Part shown: in pieces, positions 43,791 through 55,560 of the stretch
Numbering within the stretch: position 1 is the stretch's first letter
Layout of the letters: the number at the start of each line of letters is the position of its first letter
Program-made: the position numbers and the translations under genes
The notes under the pieces: model-generated
Database searches by the model: none
Seen by the model: only the letters and a program-made list of their open reading frames with translations
Told to the model about the DNA's origin: nothing
From: Ascaphus truei
Lineage: Eukaryota; Chordata; Amphibia; Anura; Ascaphidae
Direction: 5' to 3'
Length of the DNA: 64,000 bases
Assembly (NCBI GenBank): GCA_036426205.1
Contig: CM071586.1
Coordinates: forward strand, 10,081,128 to 10,145,127

Positions 43791-44845
43791 CAAGCCATCA
43801 AAATGCAAACAATTGAATTAAAACAATAAAAGCAAATAGAAAAAATTACAATCAATCCAAAACAAGCATTTGCCAAAAAAATGCATTGGCTGTCACTGTA
43901 TTTATCTGTACCCTAAAGGGGCACAGATTAATACATTATCAGTCAAAGGCAATCCCAAACATAAAAATAAATAAATACAATGAAAATCCTAAAAAAAAGA
44001 TATTTACATACATTCAATATTTCTCTTACCTTTAGAAGTCTTCACCCTCTGAATCCCGTTGTATCTGCATCTTTGCAGGAACTGCATTAGGCATTAGACA
44101 GTGAGGCATTTAAAGTAAGCTTTTTAAGTGATAAATACAGTTAGACTACAGTTATTTTACTCACTTTCTTCATGCAAGACCAATAATCTCAGCTGATATG
44201 ACATGGATCTAATTACATTCTCTTCACAGGTATGTTCCTGATGTGCAAAACCTGTGTAAAAGACAGACTGACTCTGCTGTGTAAAAGACAGACTGACTCT
44301 GGCCTTGTAGAATTGATATAAGTTAGTATGTTTAAATTTAAAAAGTGGGGTTTTTTTTTTCCTTTTAACTGTGTGATGTTAATTAACCAACTGGAACAAG
44401 CTGATTGATTGGGGAGGGTCATGTGACTGCTTTATCTGTATAATACCAACACCTTTCCTGCATCTTTGCAGGAACTGCATTCGGCATTAGACAGTGAGGC
44501 ATTTAAAGTGAGCTTTTTAAGTGATAAATACAGTTTGACTAGAGGTGACTGGGTTACTGGATCTACTGCAAACTCTTTTACTCAAGAAACAACCGGTAAG
44601 CTATTCAGATCACACTATGATCCCAAGCTTGCTAACCTGCCTATTTCAACCCCCCACCCCTTTACAACTTATTTACTGCAGTCTCTCCCAAAACTGACTG
44701 CACAATACACTGAAACCCTGAAATGACTCTAGCATTGCAATACAGCTAAACATTTGACAAGGAACAGGCACACACCTGCTGTTTAGTCTTCTCACACTCA
44801 CTCTGCTTACAACAGCTCCTTGCAGCACTGCCTACCTCTGGCATC

Positions 44846-45814
44846 ATGAACCTGCTATGTATTTTAACTTTTTTCTTTCTCCTGGCCTCATGGAGATGTT
44901 ACTCCCTCTACCCAATACAAACTCCTCCATCCTGGCCCACACCCAACATCACCATACACCATGGACTACTCAAAAGCCTTGCACTATCTACTAAATGTTG
45001 GTGGAGAACTCTAAAAACCAGCACACCAACCACCTCTCACTCGAATGGCAAACACCACAAATTTACAACTTGCAAACAATTAACCAAATTTCTACTCATA
45101 CTATTACTCTCTTTAGCAGGTGATATTGAACCTAACCCAGGTCCTCCCATTTCAGCTCTGTCCCATGCCCCTGAGAATTCCACCTTTAAATTCCAAAAAG
45201 GGCTATCTGTCGCCCATATAAACATCCGGAGCCTGCTGCCCAAACTGGACGAATTAAGGGCATGGTGCCTTATGCATAAACCCAAAGCCATCGTTCTTAC
45301 AGAAACATGGCTATCCCCTAAAAACCCTGATGCAAATATTGCCATTCAGGGATACTCCATTTTTAGGAGAGATAGGTCAAAGAGAGGAGGAGGGGTGTTA
45401 TTTTACATTGCAGACACATTACAAGTTACACTGTTAAATTGCCCACCAAGCCCACCCTCTTTTGAAATTCTAGTTGGCAAAATCTGCCTCCCCTTTTCTA
45501 AGCCCATCTTGCTTGCTGGCATCTACCGCCCCCCTAAAGCCCCTCTACAATCCCTGACTCATATCACCCAATTTCTTGGCTCCATTTCCTCTCTGAATGA
45601 GAAGACTGAGCTGCTAGTTCTTGGGGATTTTAACTTCAATTGGCTTGACCCTAAAAACCACAAAATCCAGATACAACTCAAGTCACTTAACCTATCGCAA
45701 TTCATTTCCCAACCCACACGGATAAACCTGAAATCGCATAACCATTCCTTGCTAGACTGGATTCTCTCCTCAAACCCCAGCAGAATCCAATCCTCTGGCA
45801 TCCTTCCTGAAAAT
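44846..45814 (+). pseudogene. Rex1-like ORF, endonuclease half, with 2A-like motif
   Basis: The frame opens with a hydrophobic N-terminus (MNLLCILTFFFLLASW), then a second hydrophobic stretch and GDIEPNPGP at residues 92-100 (45119-45145). That matches the D-I/V-E-x-N-P-G-P consensus of 2A-like ribosome-skipping peptides. Endonuclease blocks follow: AHINIRSLLPKLDELR, VLTETWLS, GYSIFRRDRSKRGGGVLFY, LLAGIYRPP and LVLGDFNFNWLD. The domain is cut by the inverted-duplication insertion and resumes with SDHAIVYCV near 45898. In a working element it would nick target DNA. This copy is disabled. Confidence 0.75.
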
Positions 45815-45865
45815 ATCAGGAAGGATGCCAGAGGATTGGATTCTGCTGGGGTTTGAGGAGAGAAT
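45761..45865. repeat. Perfect 50-bp inverted duplication in the Rex1-like ORF
   Basis: 45761-45810 is followed after 5 bp by its exact reverse complement at 45816-45865, after which the forward sequence resumes with a direct repeat. The net effect is a 79-bp insertion that shifts the reading frame. Confidence 0.95.
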
Positions 45866-45889
45866 CCAATCCTCTGGCATCCTTCCTGA

Positions 45890-48148
45890 TATTTTCAGTG
45901 ACCATGCAATAGTGTACTGTGTAAGGAAAATTAAACCGCCCCATTCAAGCCCTAAAGTTCTCCTCACTAGAACATTTAAAAACTTTAACCCACAACAGTT
46001 TCTGGATGACCTTACCAACTGCCCATGGCACAGAATCGATTTAATTCCCGACCCTGATTCTGCGCTCGACTATTTCCAATCCGAGTTCTTAAAACTCTGC
46101 GATACCCATGCTCCACTACGCAAAATAAGGGTACGGGGGGCCCACCTTCCATGGGTTACACCTGACCTTATAGCACTCTACCAGTTCAGGGATGCCTTGT
46201 GGAAAAGCTACAAAGTAACTGGCACTACCAAGGATCTCAATCACTTCAGATGCATGCGGAACATGTGCATAAGGCAAACAAGGCATGCAAAAGCACAATA
46301 TTACTCTGACAATCTTCACCAGAATACATCAAACCCAGCTAACTTCTGGAAGGTTATCAACCATATATTCCAGCCTCCTAACCATCAACAACCAAGTAAT
46401 ATCACTAAGGGGGATATTACTCTGACAAACCCCACTGACATCGCAAATGCATTCAATGATTACTTTGTGGGGTGTGCCACTAACTTATTAGCGAAACGCA
46501 GCACAAACCCCAAACATGAATCTCATCCTGTGAGTACCCCTACAGTCCCACCCCCTCCCAACACTGCCCACAATTTTCAATTTGGCCCAGTATCTGAAGA
46601 GGAGATTATACAAGCGCTCCTCAAACTAAAACTAAGCAGCCAATGTGGACCCGACTTACTACAATCTAGGTTCCTACGACTTGGTGCCCCAGCCATTGCC
46701 AAACCAATTGCGTCCATAGTCAACTCTATCCTGTCTGCAGGCCATATCCCTAAGACCTGGAAAACTGCCAGAGTTGTCCCAATCTTCAAAAGTGGGGACA
46801 AAATCACTGTCTCAAACTACAGGCCAATCTCACTTCTCCCAATTCTATCCAAAGTCATGGAAAAATGTGTCCACTCCCAATTAAGCGATTTCTACACCAA
46901 GACAAATTTCCCTAGCCAATTCCTATCTGGATTTTGCCCCAAACACTCCACCATAACTACCCTGCTAAAAGTTTGCAATGAAATCCAGTGTGGAATGGAA
47001 CGGGGACAACTCACTGGTGCAGTATTCCTAGATTTTGCAAAGGCTTTTGACACAGTCGATCATGCTATCCTGCTTAACAAACTCCAGAGCTCTGGAATAG
47101 GGAAACATGCTTTAAACTGGTTTCAGTCCTACCTATCAGGAAGATCCCAACATGTGTCCATCTCAGGCTCTAACTCCAACCCCCTGGATATCACCTGTGG
47201 TGTCCCGCAAGGCTCTGTTCTGGGGCCCCTACTCTTCTCAGTGTTCATTAATGATCTTCCCACAGCTTGTAAGGAAGCCTCAATACACATGTACAGTATG
47301 CAGATGACACAATCCTATATGCACACAGTCATAGCCTTCAACACATACTTCAGTCTGACTTTTTGAGACTCGAAAACTGGATTTCCCAAAACAAACTGTT
47401 TTTAAACACTGACAAGACTGTAACAATGGTATTTGGGACCAAGACTAAATTTGTAAAGCTTCCAGTGACTGAGCTCCTGATTATAACCAACGCTAACACC
47501 ACCCTAACACCTGTCACTAGTTTTAAATACCTGGGCTTATAGTTTGACTCCCACTTAACATTCGGGATGCACATTGATACCCTGACAACCAAGACCTATG
47601 CCAAACTGGGGGTACTTTACAGGAACAAATCCTCCCTAAGTCTCCTGGTCAGAAAGCGTATCGCACAGCAGATGCTAATGCCAATTATTGACTATGGAGA
47701 CATAGTATATGGCTCGGCTCCTCAAACCCACCTTAGCAAACTTGACACCCTCTACAATTCAATTTGTCGTTTTGTTCTCCAATGCAACTACAAGACACAT
47801 CACTGCGAAATGCTCAAAGAACTAGATTGGTCAACACTAGAGTCTAGGCGCAAAGTTCACCTTTCCTGTCTTGCCTTTAAATTCTTCATGGGCAAGCTAC
47901 CCAGCTACCTGAACAAGCTCCTCACCCCTACCACTTGCAGCACTCATCACCTGAGATCAGTCTCCAAAAGACTGTTCATGGTCCCAAGGCTCAACAAAGT
48001 ATCCGGACGTTCCTCCTTCTCTTACAGTGCACCCCAAAACTGGAACAACCTACCAGAGACTCTCATATCCACCACCAGTTTAAGTTCTTTCAAATCTAAG
48101 GCTGTCTCACATTTTAACCTGGTCTGTAACTGTTTCATACGCCCATAA
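45890..48148 (+). pseudogene. Rex1-like ORF, reverse transcriptase half
   Basis: After the 79-bp insertion the frame is open to 47291. It holds KSGDKITVSNYRPISLLPIL, GAVFLDFAKAFDTVDHAIL (palm Asp) and GVPQGSVLGPLLFSVFINDL. A 5-bp insertion (TACAG, 47292-47296) then shifts frame exactly before YADDTILYAHS (YADD codons 47297-47308). The rest is open to 48148 apart from TAG at 47540-47542, with SFKYLGL before it. The C-terminal region ends VSHFNLVCNCFIRP. All catalytic residues are still encoded, but across frames. Confidence 0.8.
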
Positions 48149-48332
48149 TATATATTTTCTTTAACTGTGCATGCAATGTCTTGTATATAATGTATACCCT
48201 ATTCATTTATGTAACTGTACTTGTAAACATGTACTATTTGTTTTACTCTGTGCCCAGGACCTACTTGAAAACAAGAGTTAACTCTCAATGTATTACTTCC
48301 TGGTAAAATATTTTATAAATAAATAAATAAAT

Positions 48333-48800
48333 AATCTCTCGTACCGCGACATCATCATCCGCAATCCAACGCCATCCACCTTGAAGACCAGAATCAGGTA
48401 AAAGAAGTCTTCTGTTTTTTATCTTCTATCACCGTCTTCTTTCTTCATCTGTCAATCCAAAACCCAATGGTAAATCCACAACAGGAAGTTGTCTCCTCGG
48501 CTTCTTGAGGTAAAATGAGATGTACAGGCCTGTGACATCACATTTTATGGTCAGAGTGTACAGCTCCAATCCAATTGGATGCTGTATCGTGTGCCCGCCT
48601 CTTTTCTTTTTTAATTAAGGGTGGGACGTCATCTCCAAGGAAGGCACGTCACATCCTTAAAACCACATGGCTATATCACATGGTATTACAGCCAATGGGA
48701 TTGAAGACAATCCCATTGGTTGCTGTACCATGAGATAGGTTACATTAGTTCAAAAGGAAGTGACATCCCTTAAAGGGATGATGTTACATTATTGAACTGT
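48333..48800. other. Non-coding flank right of the Rex1-like LINE
   Basis: No gene or known repeat is recognised. A local inverted repeat around GCCAATGGGATTGAAGACAA and TCCCATTGGTTGC near 48690-48725 is noted. Confidence 0.35.
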
Positions 48801-48869
48801 ATGTGATGGGGTGGGGGGAGGGGGGTGTATTTATTTCAATTTATTGGAGAAATATTTTTGCCACAGGAT

Positions 48870-49120
48870 TGATACCACAGGACCACACAAGGGCCCCCAG
48901 GCACCCGCGGGGACAACCTGATGACCCCCGGACACCCACAGGGACCACCAGAGGGCCCACAGGAACCCACGGGGACCACTTGTGGGCCCAAAGACACCTG
49001 CAGGGACCACCAGAGGGCCCACAGACACATGCAGCGACAACCTGAGGACACCCGGACACCCATGAGGACCACCCGAGGGCCCAAAGAAGACACCCTCGGG
49101 GGCCACCTGAGGACCCCTGT
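48870..49120 (-). repeat. GGTCCCTGTGGGT-type minisatellite, right of the Rex1-like LINE
   Basis: Units with AGGGACCACCAGAGGGCCCA and CACCCACAGG are the reverse-complement type of the array at 42740-42890. The adjoining GTATTTATTTCAAT also mirrors sequence at about 42925, so the two arrays belong to one inverted pair. Confidence 0.7.
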
Positions 49121-49139
49121 GACCTAACACAACTGATCT

Positions 49140-50369
49140 GAGAGTGCATGCAAATTGGGTTTCTATGCTCCCCCTACTTTTAGGGGGCGCACCTTCTTCT
49201 GTTATATGCATATTACCATAGTGCACCCAGATCACATATAATATGAGGAGAGCGGATGATTTCTTCTTTAATTGAGCCAACATCCAGCTAGGGAGGTGGG
49301 GAGAGGCCAGCTATACTAGTGAGCTTCCCATAACAAAATATTTCATCAAGAACAACTATATTTCAGCATCTTAGACATTTTAGTAAGAGACACATGTTAA
49401 TTCGTCATGCACCAATGCCATCAGAAGAACAACAAAACTCCATTCTCATTACAACTTGGAAGTTTGGTGTCTGCAAGACAGATAACTTTAACTCATGTGT
49501 CAGGAATAACATCTAACATGACAAGCTTTATTCCCTGTAGGAGTCCTCTACGGGTAATAATTCATGTGTGTAACATAAATGTAGGTCAAGAGTCCCACAA
49601 CGTTTCAGTACACTTTAAAAAGAGTCCCAATTCCTGACCCTTCTGGCCTACGTTATCTGGGGCTAGAGCAAGTTCGACCCAATTGGAGAGGTGACAATGC
49701 ACTTTCTCCAAAAGAACCCTCACGGATACATCACCTTTGGACAATGCAGCCCAAATTGTCAATTTTGACATTAATGCCTTTTGGTTCAACTTTGATTATC
49801 TTTCCTTTTTCTTTTGCTCCCATGTATTTGTTGTTTACTCTTGTTATTTAACTAGTTGTTGTATAAAAAAAATCAAATACATCTCCTTTGTACAGACCAG
49901 ATACCTTTTTTGTTGAACCATTTTTAAATAATTTGTAAACATACCTTTTTATACATAAATAAATTGTAGATAGAGTGTTCTTCTTGTATGTATTTATAGT
50001 TGTGCATTTTTATTTAAATATTTGATGCTTATTTATTTATTATTATAATTTTCATGTGGCCTTTAGTCTTCTTCCTCTACCTAAAGTGAAAATACCTCTG
50101 TGTGTTAATCAATTTCTGACTGGTAACAGTTGTATGGAGGTAGGTGGCACCTCCCCACAGAGCTCACTCCTCCTCACCTTTTTAACTTGGGAGGTCTTTT
50201 CACTTTGCTGCAAAGAACAGGATCTACTATGGTTATTTCCCCTCATACAGAGTTAAAGGGAAGGGTTCACAGTGTAGTGTAGGACCTGCATTAATTTTGG
50301 TTATACCTTGACGTGGTATGCAGGCTTATGACACTTTGGCCAAAGGGTTTAACTAAATAACCAAGTAAA

Positions 50370-50370
<1 letters not shown>
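49140..50370. other. No feature recognised
   Basis: This 1.2-kb stretch has only short frames without motifs and ordinary AT-rich sequence. Nothing is supported. Confidence 0.4.

Positions 50371-50413
<43 letters not shown>
50371..50413. repeat. ATT microsatellite
   Basis: A perfect run of ATT trinucleotides about 43 bp long. Confidence 0.95.
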
Positions 50414-50414
<1 letters not shown>

Positions 50415-50529
50415 AGTATTTAAACTTTATACTTATTACTGTATATGTTTTGTCAATTGGATGCAGCATTGGGCACCCCTGTGTTTTGTTGTATCCCACA
50501 CATTAGTAAGAGCAAACACACTACTGCAC

Positions 50530-50815
50530 AGGCAACTGCAGATTCACCTGAGACAGGGACCCTGCATACAACTTCACCAGAAACAGAGACCCTGCATACA
50601 ACTGTACCTGACACAGTGACCCTGTATACAACTGTACCTGACACAGAGACCCTGCATACAACTGACCTGACACTGAGACCCTGCATACAACTGTACCTGA
50701 CATAGAGACCCTGCATACAACTGTACCTGACACAGAGACCCTGTATACAACTGTACCTGACACAGAAACCCTGCATACAACTGTACCTGACACAGAGACC
50801 CTGCAAACAGTTGAG
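50530..50815 (+). repeat. 30-bp tandem repeat in Tx1-like ORF1 (copy B)
   Basis: About nine units of ACCTGACACAGAGACCCTGC then ATACAACTGT occur, one with a 1-bp deletion. It is the counterpart of 12790-13040. Confidence 0.85.
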
Positions 50816-51230
50816 GGGAGCAGACAGGTGCAGGAATTAGCAGCCACACCCAAGGCAGACACTGCAAACAGCCCAAGCTGAGAGCCTGAATGATGCTGGC
50901 AATACACTTGAGACAGTGTAGAAAATGGAAGCAGGCACACGGTCTTATGCAGAATATATTTAATGTGCCACCAAAAGGTCCAACGTTTTGGCAGAGAAGA
51001 AGAAGTGTCTGAAATAGAAATGGCTGAAGCAGTGGAAAACGCTGAAGCAGTAGAGGCTTTTGAGGCACAAGAAATGGACATTCCTAAAATGGGAGAGAAA
51101 TCCATACAGCCTGCAGCAGCATCAAAGCCCTTAGCAGAAACAGGAGCGGCAAAGGCAAGGTCCTTAAGTGAAGCAGGAATGGCAGCAAAACTAACAGGAG
51201 CAGCTGAGCCAGCTCCCCCCAGCAGTCAGC

Positions 51231-52366
51231 ATGGAGACGAGGCGACCAGGTACATCTTATATGTCATTTGATGATGCCAGAAAGTGCAGGAACATAGTTA
51301 AGCTGCAATATTGTGGGGATATGGTTCCTATACAGGACAGATTTGTTATAGGAAAGGACTTGATCAAAGTTTCTTTTGGCTTCCAACTCAGTGTGGTTTA
51401 TGCTTTGTTACATGCTCCTAATAGCAGCAACTATGAAGTCAGCTTTAAGACACCAGAAGGGCTAGAAAAATTCTGGCTTTGTTACAAAGAAGTGAAGGAT
51501 AATCCTGAATGGGAATTTTTTTAAAGTTATCCAAGTATCTCGCCCTGTGACCGTGGAAGTGAATGTTATTTTTTTGTATAGAGACTGTAGAGGATATATA
51601 TTTTTGGCTACAAAGACAGTGTGATGTTCAGACTGATCCAGTCAAAAATATGGATGCTGAAGGTTTCTGGAATGGGGGCTACAAGTTTAAAGTTAAACTC
51701 AGATTCACACACAATGTGGCATGTCACCTCCCAAACGCCATATATATTGGAAGGGATCGCGGGTGATGTTTTTATTGGGAACAGCCTAAAAAGTGTTTTA
51801 AATGAGATTCCGCCAGGCACTTAAGCTCAGCGTGTGATTGTGGTTCAATTGGTCATCACAGCTCTGAGTGTGACAAGGACATAGTCTGCAACCTGTGCTA
51901 TAAATGTGGACATTCCTTTAAAGATTGCCCAGAAGCCGAACACAACCATTATGGGCAGAAGGAAATGTGTAGTGTACAGAATACAGCATCTCCTAGTGAT
52001 AAAGAGAATAAAGCATTGCCAACAGAAAGTCTTCAACTTACACCTATAGAAGAGGTTTAAAAGTCTCTGGGTCTGACATATGCACCACCAGCTCAAACAG
52101 GGTCAGATGGCTAACACAGGAGCAATCTGAGTTTTTTACCAAACAGAGAGAATTCTACTCAGGAAGGCAATGTACCCCGCAGAGATGGTGGCAAACCTCA
52201 CAAAGATGGCAGTGAATCCAGCAAAGATGGCGATGATGAATGGGAAACAATAAAAAAGAAAAAAATCACTGTCCAAACCAGCTCAACTGGAGATAAAGAA
52301 ATTTTCCAAGAAGAGATCTCGCTGCACAATACATATGAGGTATTGGCGGGAAAAGAGTTGGGGTGA
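51231..52366 (+). pseudogene. Tx1-like ORF1 (gag-like) with zinc knuckles
   Basis: The frame from 51231 reads SFDDARKCRNIVKLQY and SVVYALLHAPNSSNYEVSF then KTPEGLEKFWLCYK. After frameshifts come VEDIYFWLQRQCDV and GFWNGGYKFKVKL, the conserved core of Tx1-type ORF1 proteins. At 51887-51928 CNLCYKCGHSFKDC is a CX2CX4HX4C zinc knuckle. A second, slightly irregular knuckle, CDCGSIGHHSSEC, precedes it. The protein would coat the element's RNA. Frameshifts near 51530 and 51820 and a stop near 52060 disable it. This whole segment is missing from copy A. Confidence 0.75.
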
Positions 52367-52795
52367 AAAGATGGATGACGCAGACCCCGATATGTCGGAC
52401 AGTCAGGCCTCGCAGCAGTCTGGATCTATTCCGGACATTGAGATGGCCGGACCATCAAATAAGAGAAATCTGCCGTCAGAGAGCCCCCGGGAGAAAGAAA
52501 ATGGTCAAAAAGAAAAATGGTCCTAAAAAGAAAACTGAAGCCTTTTCTATTGTAAAGGACTTTAAGAATTAGATTTTCTTTTTTGCAGGAAACTTGCTTG
52601 ACTACTTTGTGTTATTTATCTATCAGATGTAAAGTGTATATAGCAGGGGAATCTGAGAGGTTGGAGAGATGCGTTTAGATATCTTTGAAAGGGGATCTCT
52701 CTAAGAAAATGTATTGCCTGTGATTCTCTGGAAGCTTTTCTGTAATATTATGTGTTTTTGTAAATTATTGTATTTTGTATTTAAAATAAAAAAAA

Positions 52796-53040
52796 TATTC
52801 CCGTCACACACACTACTACACCATGACATGTATACACAGCACAGGTACAGCCCCCCCCCTCACCAACAGCTCTCACCACCCACGGGCCCTGTTCTCTCTC
52901 CCCTCAGCGAGGACCGCCGGGTAGAGGTGAAGAGGGGGGGGGGAACACGTGCAGGGGGCAGGGGGGCCGCTCAAGGTATGTCACCCACCCACTGTTTCCC
53001 CTCACCCACTATCTCCCTCCACCTACTCACCCACACACTG
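52796..53040. other. Target-type repeat unit and GC-rich junction
   Basis: About 52800-52850 matches the repeat that follows Tx1-like copy A. The rest is pyrimidine-rich and GC-rich DNA without genes. Confidence 0.5.
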
Positions 53041-53280
53041 TCTTCCCCACCCACCCAATAACCCACCCACCCAGTCAGTCAGTAAAGTCAGTCAGTAACC
53101 CACCCAGTCAGTCAACCAACCAACCACCCACCCAGTCAGTAACCCACCCACCCTGTCAGTAACATCAGTAACCCACCCACCCAGTCAGTTAAGTCAGTAA
53201 CCCAAGTAACCCACCCACCCAGTCAGTAAAGTGTCAGTAACCCACCCACCCAGTCAGTAACCCACCCAGTAAAACATTCA
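53040..53280. repeat. CCCACCCACCCAGTCAGTAA minisatellite
   Basis: Irregular repetition of AACCCACCCACCCAGTCAGT with insertions such as AAGTCAGT. Confidence 0.85.
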
Positions 53281-53680
53281 CACCCCCACCCAAATATATG
53301 GGAAGGAACTCAAACATGTAATAAGTGTTTGTGAACAAATACATATATATTAAATAATGTCTCCAGTGAATACCAACCATTCTAGTGTAGGATATATGAT
53401 CAAATGTAAGTATCTAAGTATAGTGCACTTAGGTGACTCAAATAGGTGCCAAAATAGTGCACTCTGCAATTTAATTCATCAAGGCTCAATATCAAACAAG
53501 AGATACTGTAAGGTAGAGCTATTATATTGTGGATGTAAAAGGTACAGTATACAGTAGATGTAGAGTCTTTGTAAACAGGTACATACGAATAGATATGCAT
53601 ACAGTACAGGTATAAATAGATCAAACAGTATCCCAATGGAATGCTTCAATAGGTATATATATATGACTGTCTGATCCTGT
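53281..53680. other. No feature recognised
   Basis: AT-rich non-coding DNA with repeated TACAGTA and GGTATA motifs. No gene is supported. Confidence 0.4.
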
Positions 53681-55370
53681 CCCTGATATTCGGCAGTTAA
53701 GAGCTCACCCTCTATTAGGTTAAAACAAACAGGACTGTTTGATCCTGTTTCCTCCTGTCCTGATAATCTGCAGTCAGAAGGTCACCCAACATTAGGTATA
53801 AACCCAGGACTGCGTGAGACTATCCCTCATAATCTGCAGTTGGGAGGTCACTCTAAATTGGATTGAAGAAGCAGGATTGTGTGAGTCTGTACTGAATAAT
53901 TTAGAGGTCAGAAGTTCACTCAGAATTACAAAATCCATATTTGTAAATCTCATACAGTACGTAAATATTTTCGAAACCTTTTACTTCTAGAAAAGATCTT
54001 ACGTTAGATAAAAAATGGCAATGTGGGTTGGAGATAAGGGACCACCTTGTCTTGTATGTCAAGCTCTAACATACTCATAATCTTTTTAACTCCCAGAAAT
54101 AACTCTAAGGTTCAATTTTATTACTAACTCTAAAATATAATTTTACAGAAATAAGTCTCCAGAGCTTGATACTAAATTGCTCTCTCAGTTTTATTTTAAA
54201 ATTACGTACATTTCTAGAGCCTCCTACAATTTTTTTGTGTGGTCAAAGTAATTTATCTTTTTAAGTTTATTGTGACATTTCCTCTAATATTTCTAAAATC
54301 TACCTACGAAAGAATAGAAGAAAGGACATAAATACAGTATATAACTTTAAAAAAGCTACTTTGAGTTCTGAATGGAGGATACATATCTACCTTGTGTTTT
54401 GCATAATTATCTATCTATTTTAAGATGTACCTAACATCTTGTTATAATTGGACACCTCAAGCCACTTGTATTAAATAACTCTCTAAGCTTACAGTAACTT
54501 AATGTTTTCAGATCTATGCAATAAATCACTCTCTTGTTTTAGAAATTATAAATTAAATTATAAAAACTAAATTTTTAGAACTTGGTATAATAATTTTGAC
54601 TGGTAAAAGATATTTTTTTAAGCCTGTCCTAATGGTACTGTATATATATTTAGTTTTTTTTTTTTTTTTTTAAACCTACATTTGCTATGAAAGAATAGCG
54701 AAGAAAAGTATATTATCACGAAAAAAACAGTAATGTTGAGTTCAGGATAGATGATAAGTGTCCACCTTGTCTTGTGCACAATTATCTACCTACTTCAGAT
54801 TCTCCTTAGTCCTTCCTTAACCTCTTGTTATAATTTGACACTACAAGACACTTACTGTATATTAAATGTGTCTCTAAGTTAATGGAACTTTATATGAAAT
54901 TACTCTTACTGTAGCTTCAATTCAAGAGACATTTTAATTTCTACAACTTGGCATTCAATTTGTGTTTAAGCTTCAACATAGTGGTAATTCTTCACTTTTT
55001 AGCCCTTTGTATTAAATTACTCTCTTACTGTAGCTTCAAATACTGGTACCTCCCCCCCCCCCCCCCCCTTAAGTTTATAGTCAATTACAGTATACTAATT
55101 TAGTATCTTTGCTTCAAAATAATGAGTAAGTTGATTTTCCAGAACGTGGTATTACATTACTCTCTTGTATTCAAATTAATGAGAAAACTTCCATTTCTAG
55201 ACTTTGGTATTAAAGTACAGTACTCTCTTATTTTCCAAAAGCTTATTTTATAGAACTCTCTATTAAAAAAACTATACACACTTTCCTCCAAATTAATGAA
55301 GAAAATGACTTTCCTAGAATTTGTTATCTGAAAGTTAAAATTGGTCAGATCCAGAACTATTTCCAAAACG
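53680..55370 (-). repeat. Duplicated intron-1 segment (unit 2)
   Basis: Homologous to 26070-27660 in the same orientation and order, ending at the donor of the second signal-peptide exon. Confidence 0.75.
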
Positions 55371-55373
55371 TAC

Positions 55374-55443
55374 CTGAGCTATCAAAGAACAAGGTAGAGA
55401 GCAGAAGAACATTGCCCAGGAGAAGCCACTTCAAGGATCCCAT
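55374..55443 (-). CDS. Second copy of the mucin-like signal-peptide exon
   Basis: The exon encodes MGSLKWLLLGNVLLLSTLF then FDSS plus one base and ends at donor TCAG/GTACGT. It has the same length, start and phase as 27669-27738. Five of 70 bases differ: three changes alter residues, all conservatively for a signal peptide, and two are silent. No micro-exon, Thr/Ser exon or membrane exon is recognisable downstream within the window before the Tx1-like copy at 52.8 kb. It is therefore either the first exon of a diverged paralogue or a partial duplication. The open frame and intact promoter argue against long decay. Confidence 0.65.
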
Positions 55444-55548
55444 TGTATATTCTCTTGAGGTCCTTTGATCTTAGTCCTTGAAGTTTCCAAGTTAGTGATC
55501 CAGAAGCATATGCAAGCTTGTAATAATGGGAATATTAATTCAGTGGGG

Positions 55549-55555
55549 TTTTATA
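55549..55555 (-). promoter_or_regulatory. TATA box of the second mucin-like copy
   Basis: On the minus strand TATAAAA, within CCATATAAAACCCCACTG, lies 106 bp upstream of the ATG. The equivalent site at 27846 is TTTAAAA. A start of transcription about 30 bp downstream would leave a 5' UTR of about 80 bases. Confidence 0.6.
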
Positions 55556-55560
55556 TGGTG

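Larger units (their letters stand above)
42311..44440. other. Non-coding flank of the Rex1-like LINE with two minisatellites
   Basis: Apart from the minisatellites at 42740-42890 and 43433-43700 I see only AT-rich non-coding DNA. A segment at about 44060-44150 is repeated with few changes at about 44455-44545, bracketing 300 bp. Confidence 0.45.
44455..48332 (+). mobile_element. Rex1-like LINE, nearly full length
   Basis: This is a plus-strand non-LTR element with a 5' region, one long coding region (endonuclease plus RT), and a 3' UTR ending in ATTTTATAAATAAATAAATA. The coding region is intact except for a 79-bp template-switch insertion near 45810-45890, a 5-bp insertion at 47292-47296 and one TAG at 47540-47542. 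The RT C-terminus, with IDYGDIVYGSAPQ, HHCEMLKELDWSTLESRRK and FMGKLPSYL, points to the Rex1/Babar group. Few disabling changes suggest a relatively recent insertion. The 5' boundary is uncertain. Confidence 0.8.
50500..52795 (+). mobile_element. Tx1-like LINE copy B (ORF1 kept, ORF2 deleted)
   Basis: The same family as 12421-17955. The 30-bp array (50530-50815), the Glu/Ala-rich segment (about 51000-51220), the gag-like ORF1 core and zinc knuckle, and the MDDADPDMSDSQ tail (52371) are present. The element then jumps from the start of the endonuclease (KTEAFSIVKDFKN near 52535) almost directly to the 3' UTR at about 52640. A 3' end and one target-type repeat follow near 52800-52850. ORF2 is essentially lost. 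Confidence 0.75.
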
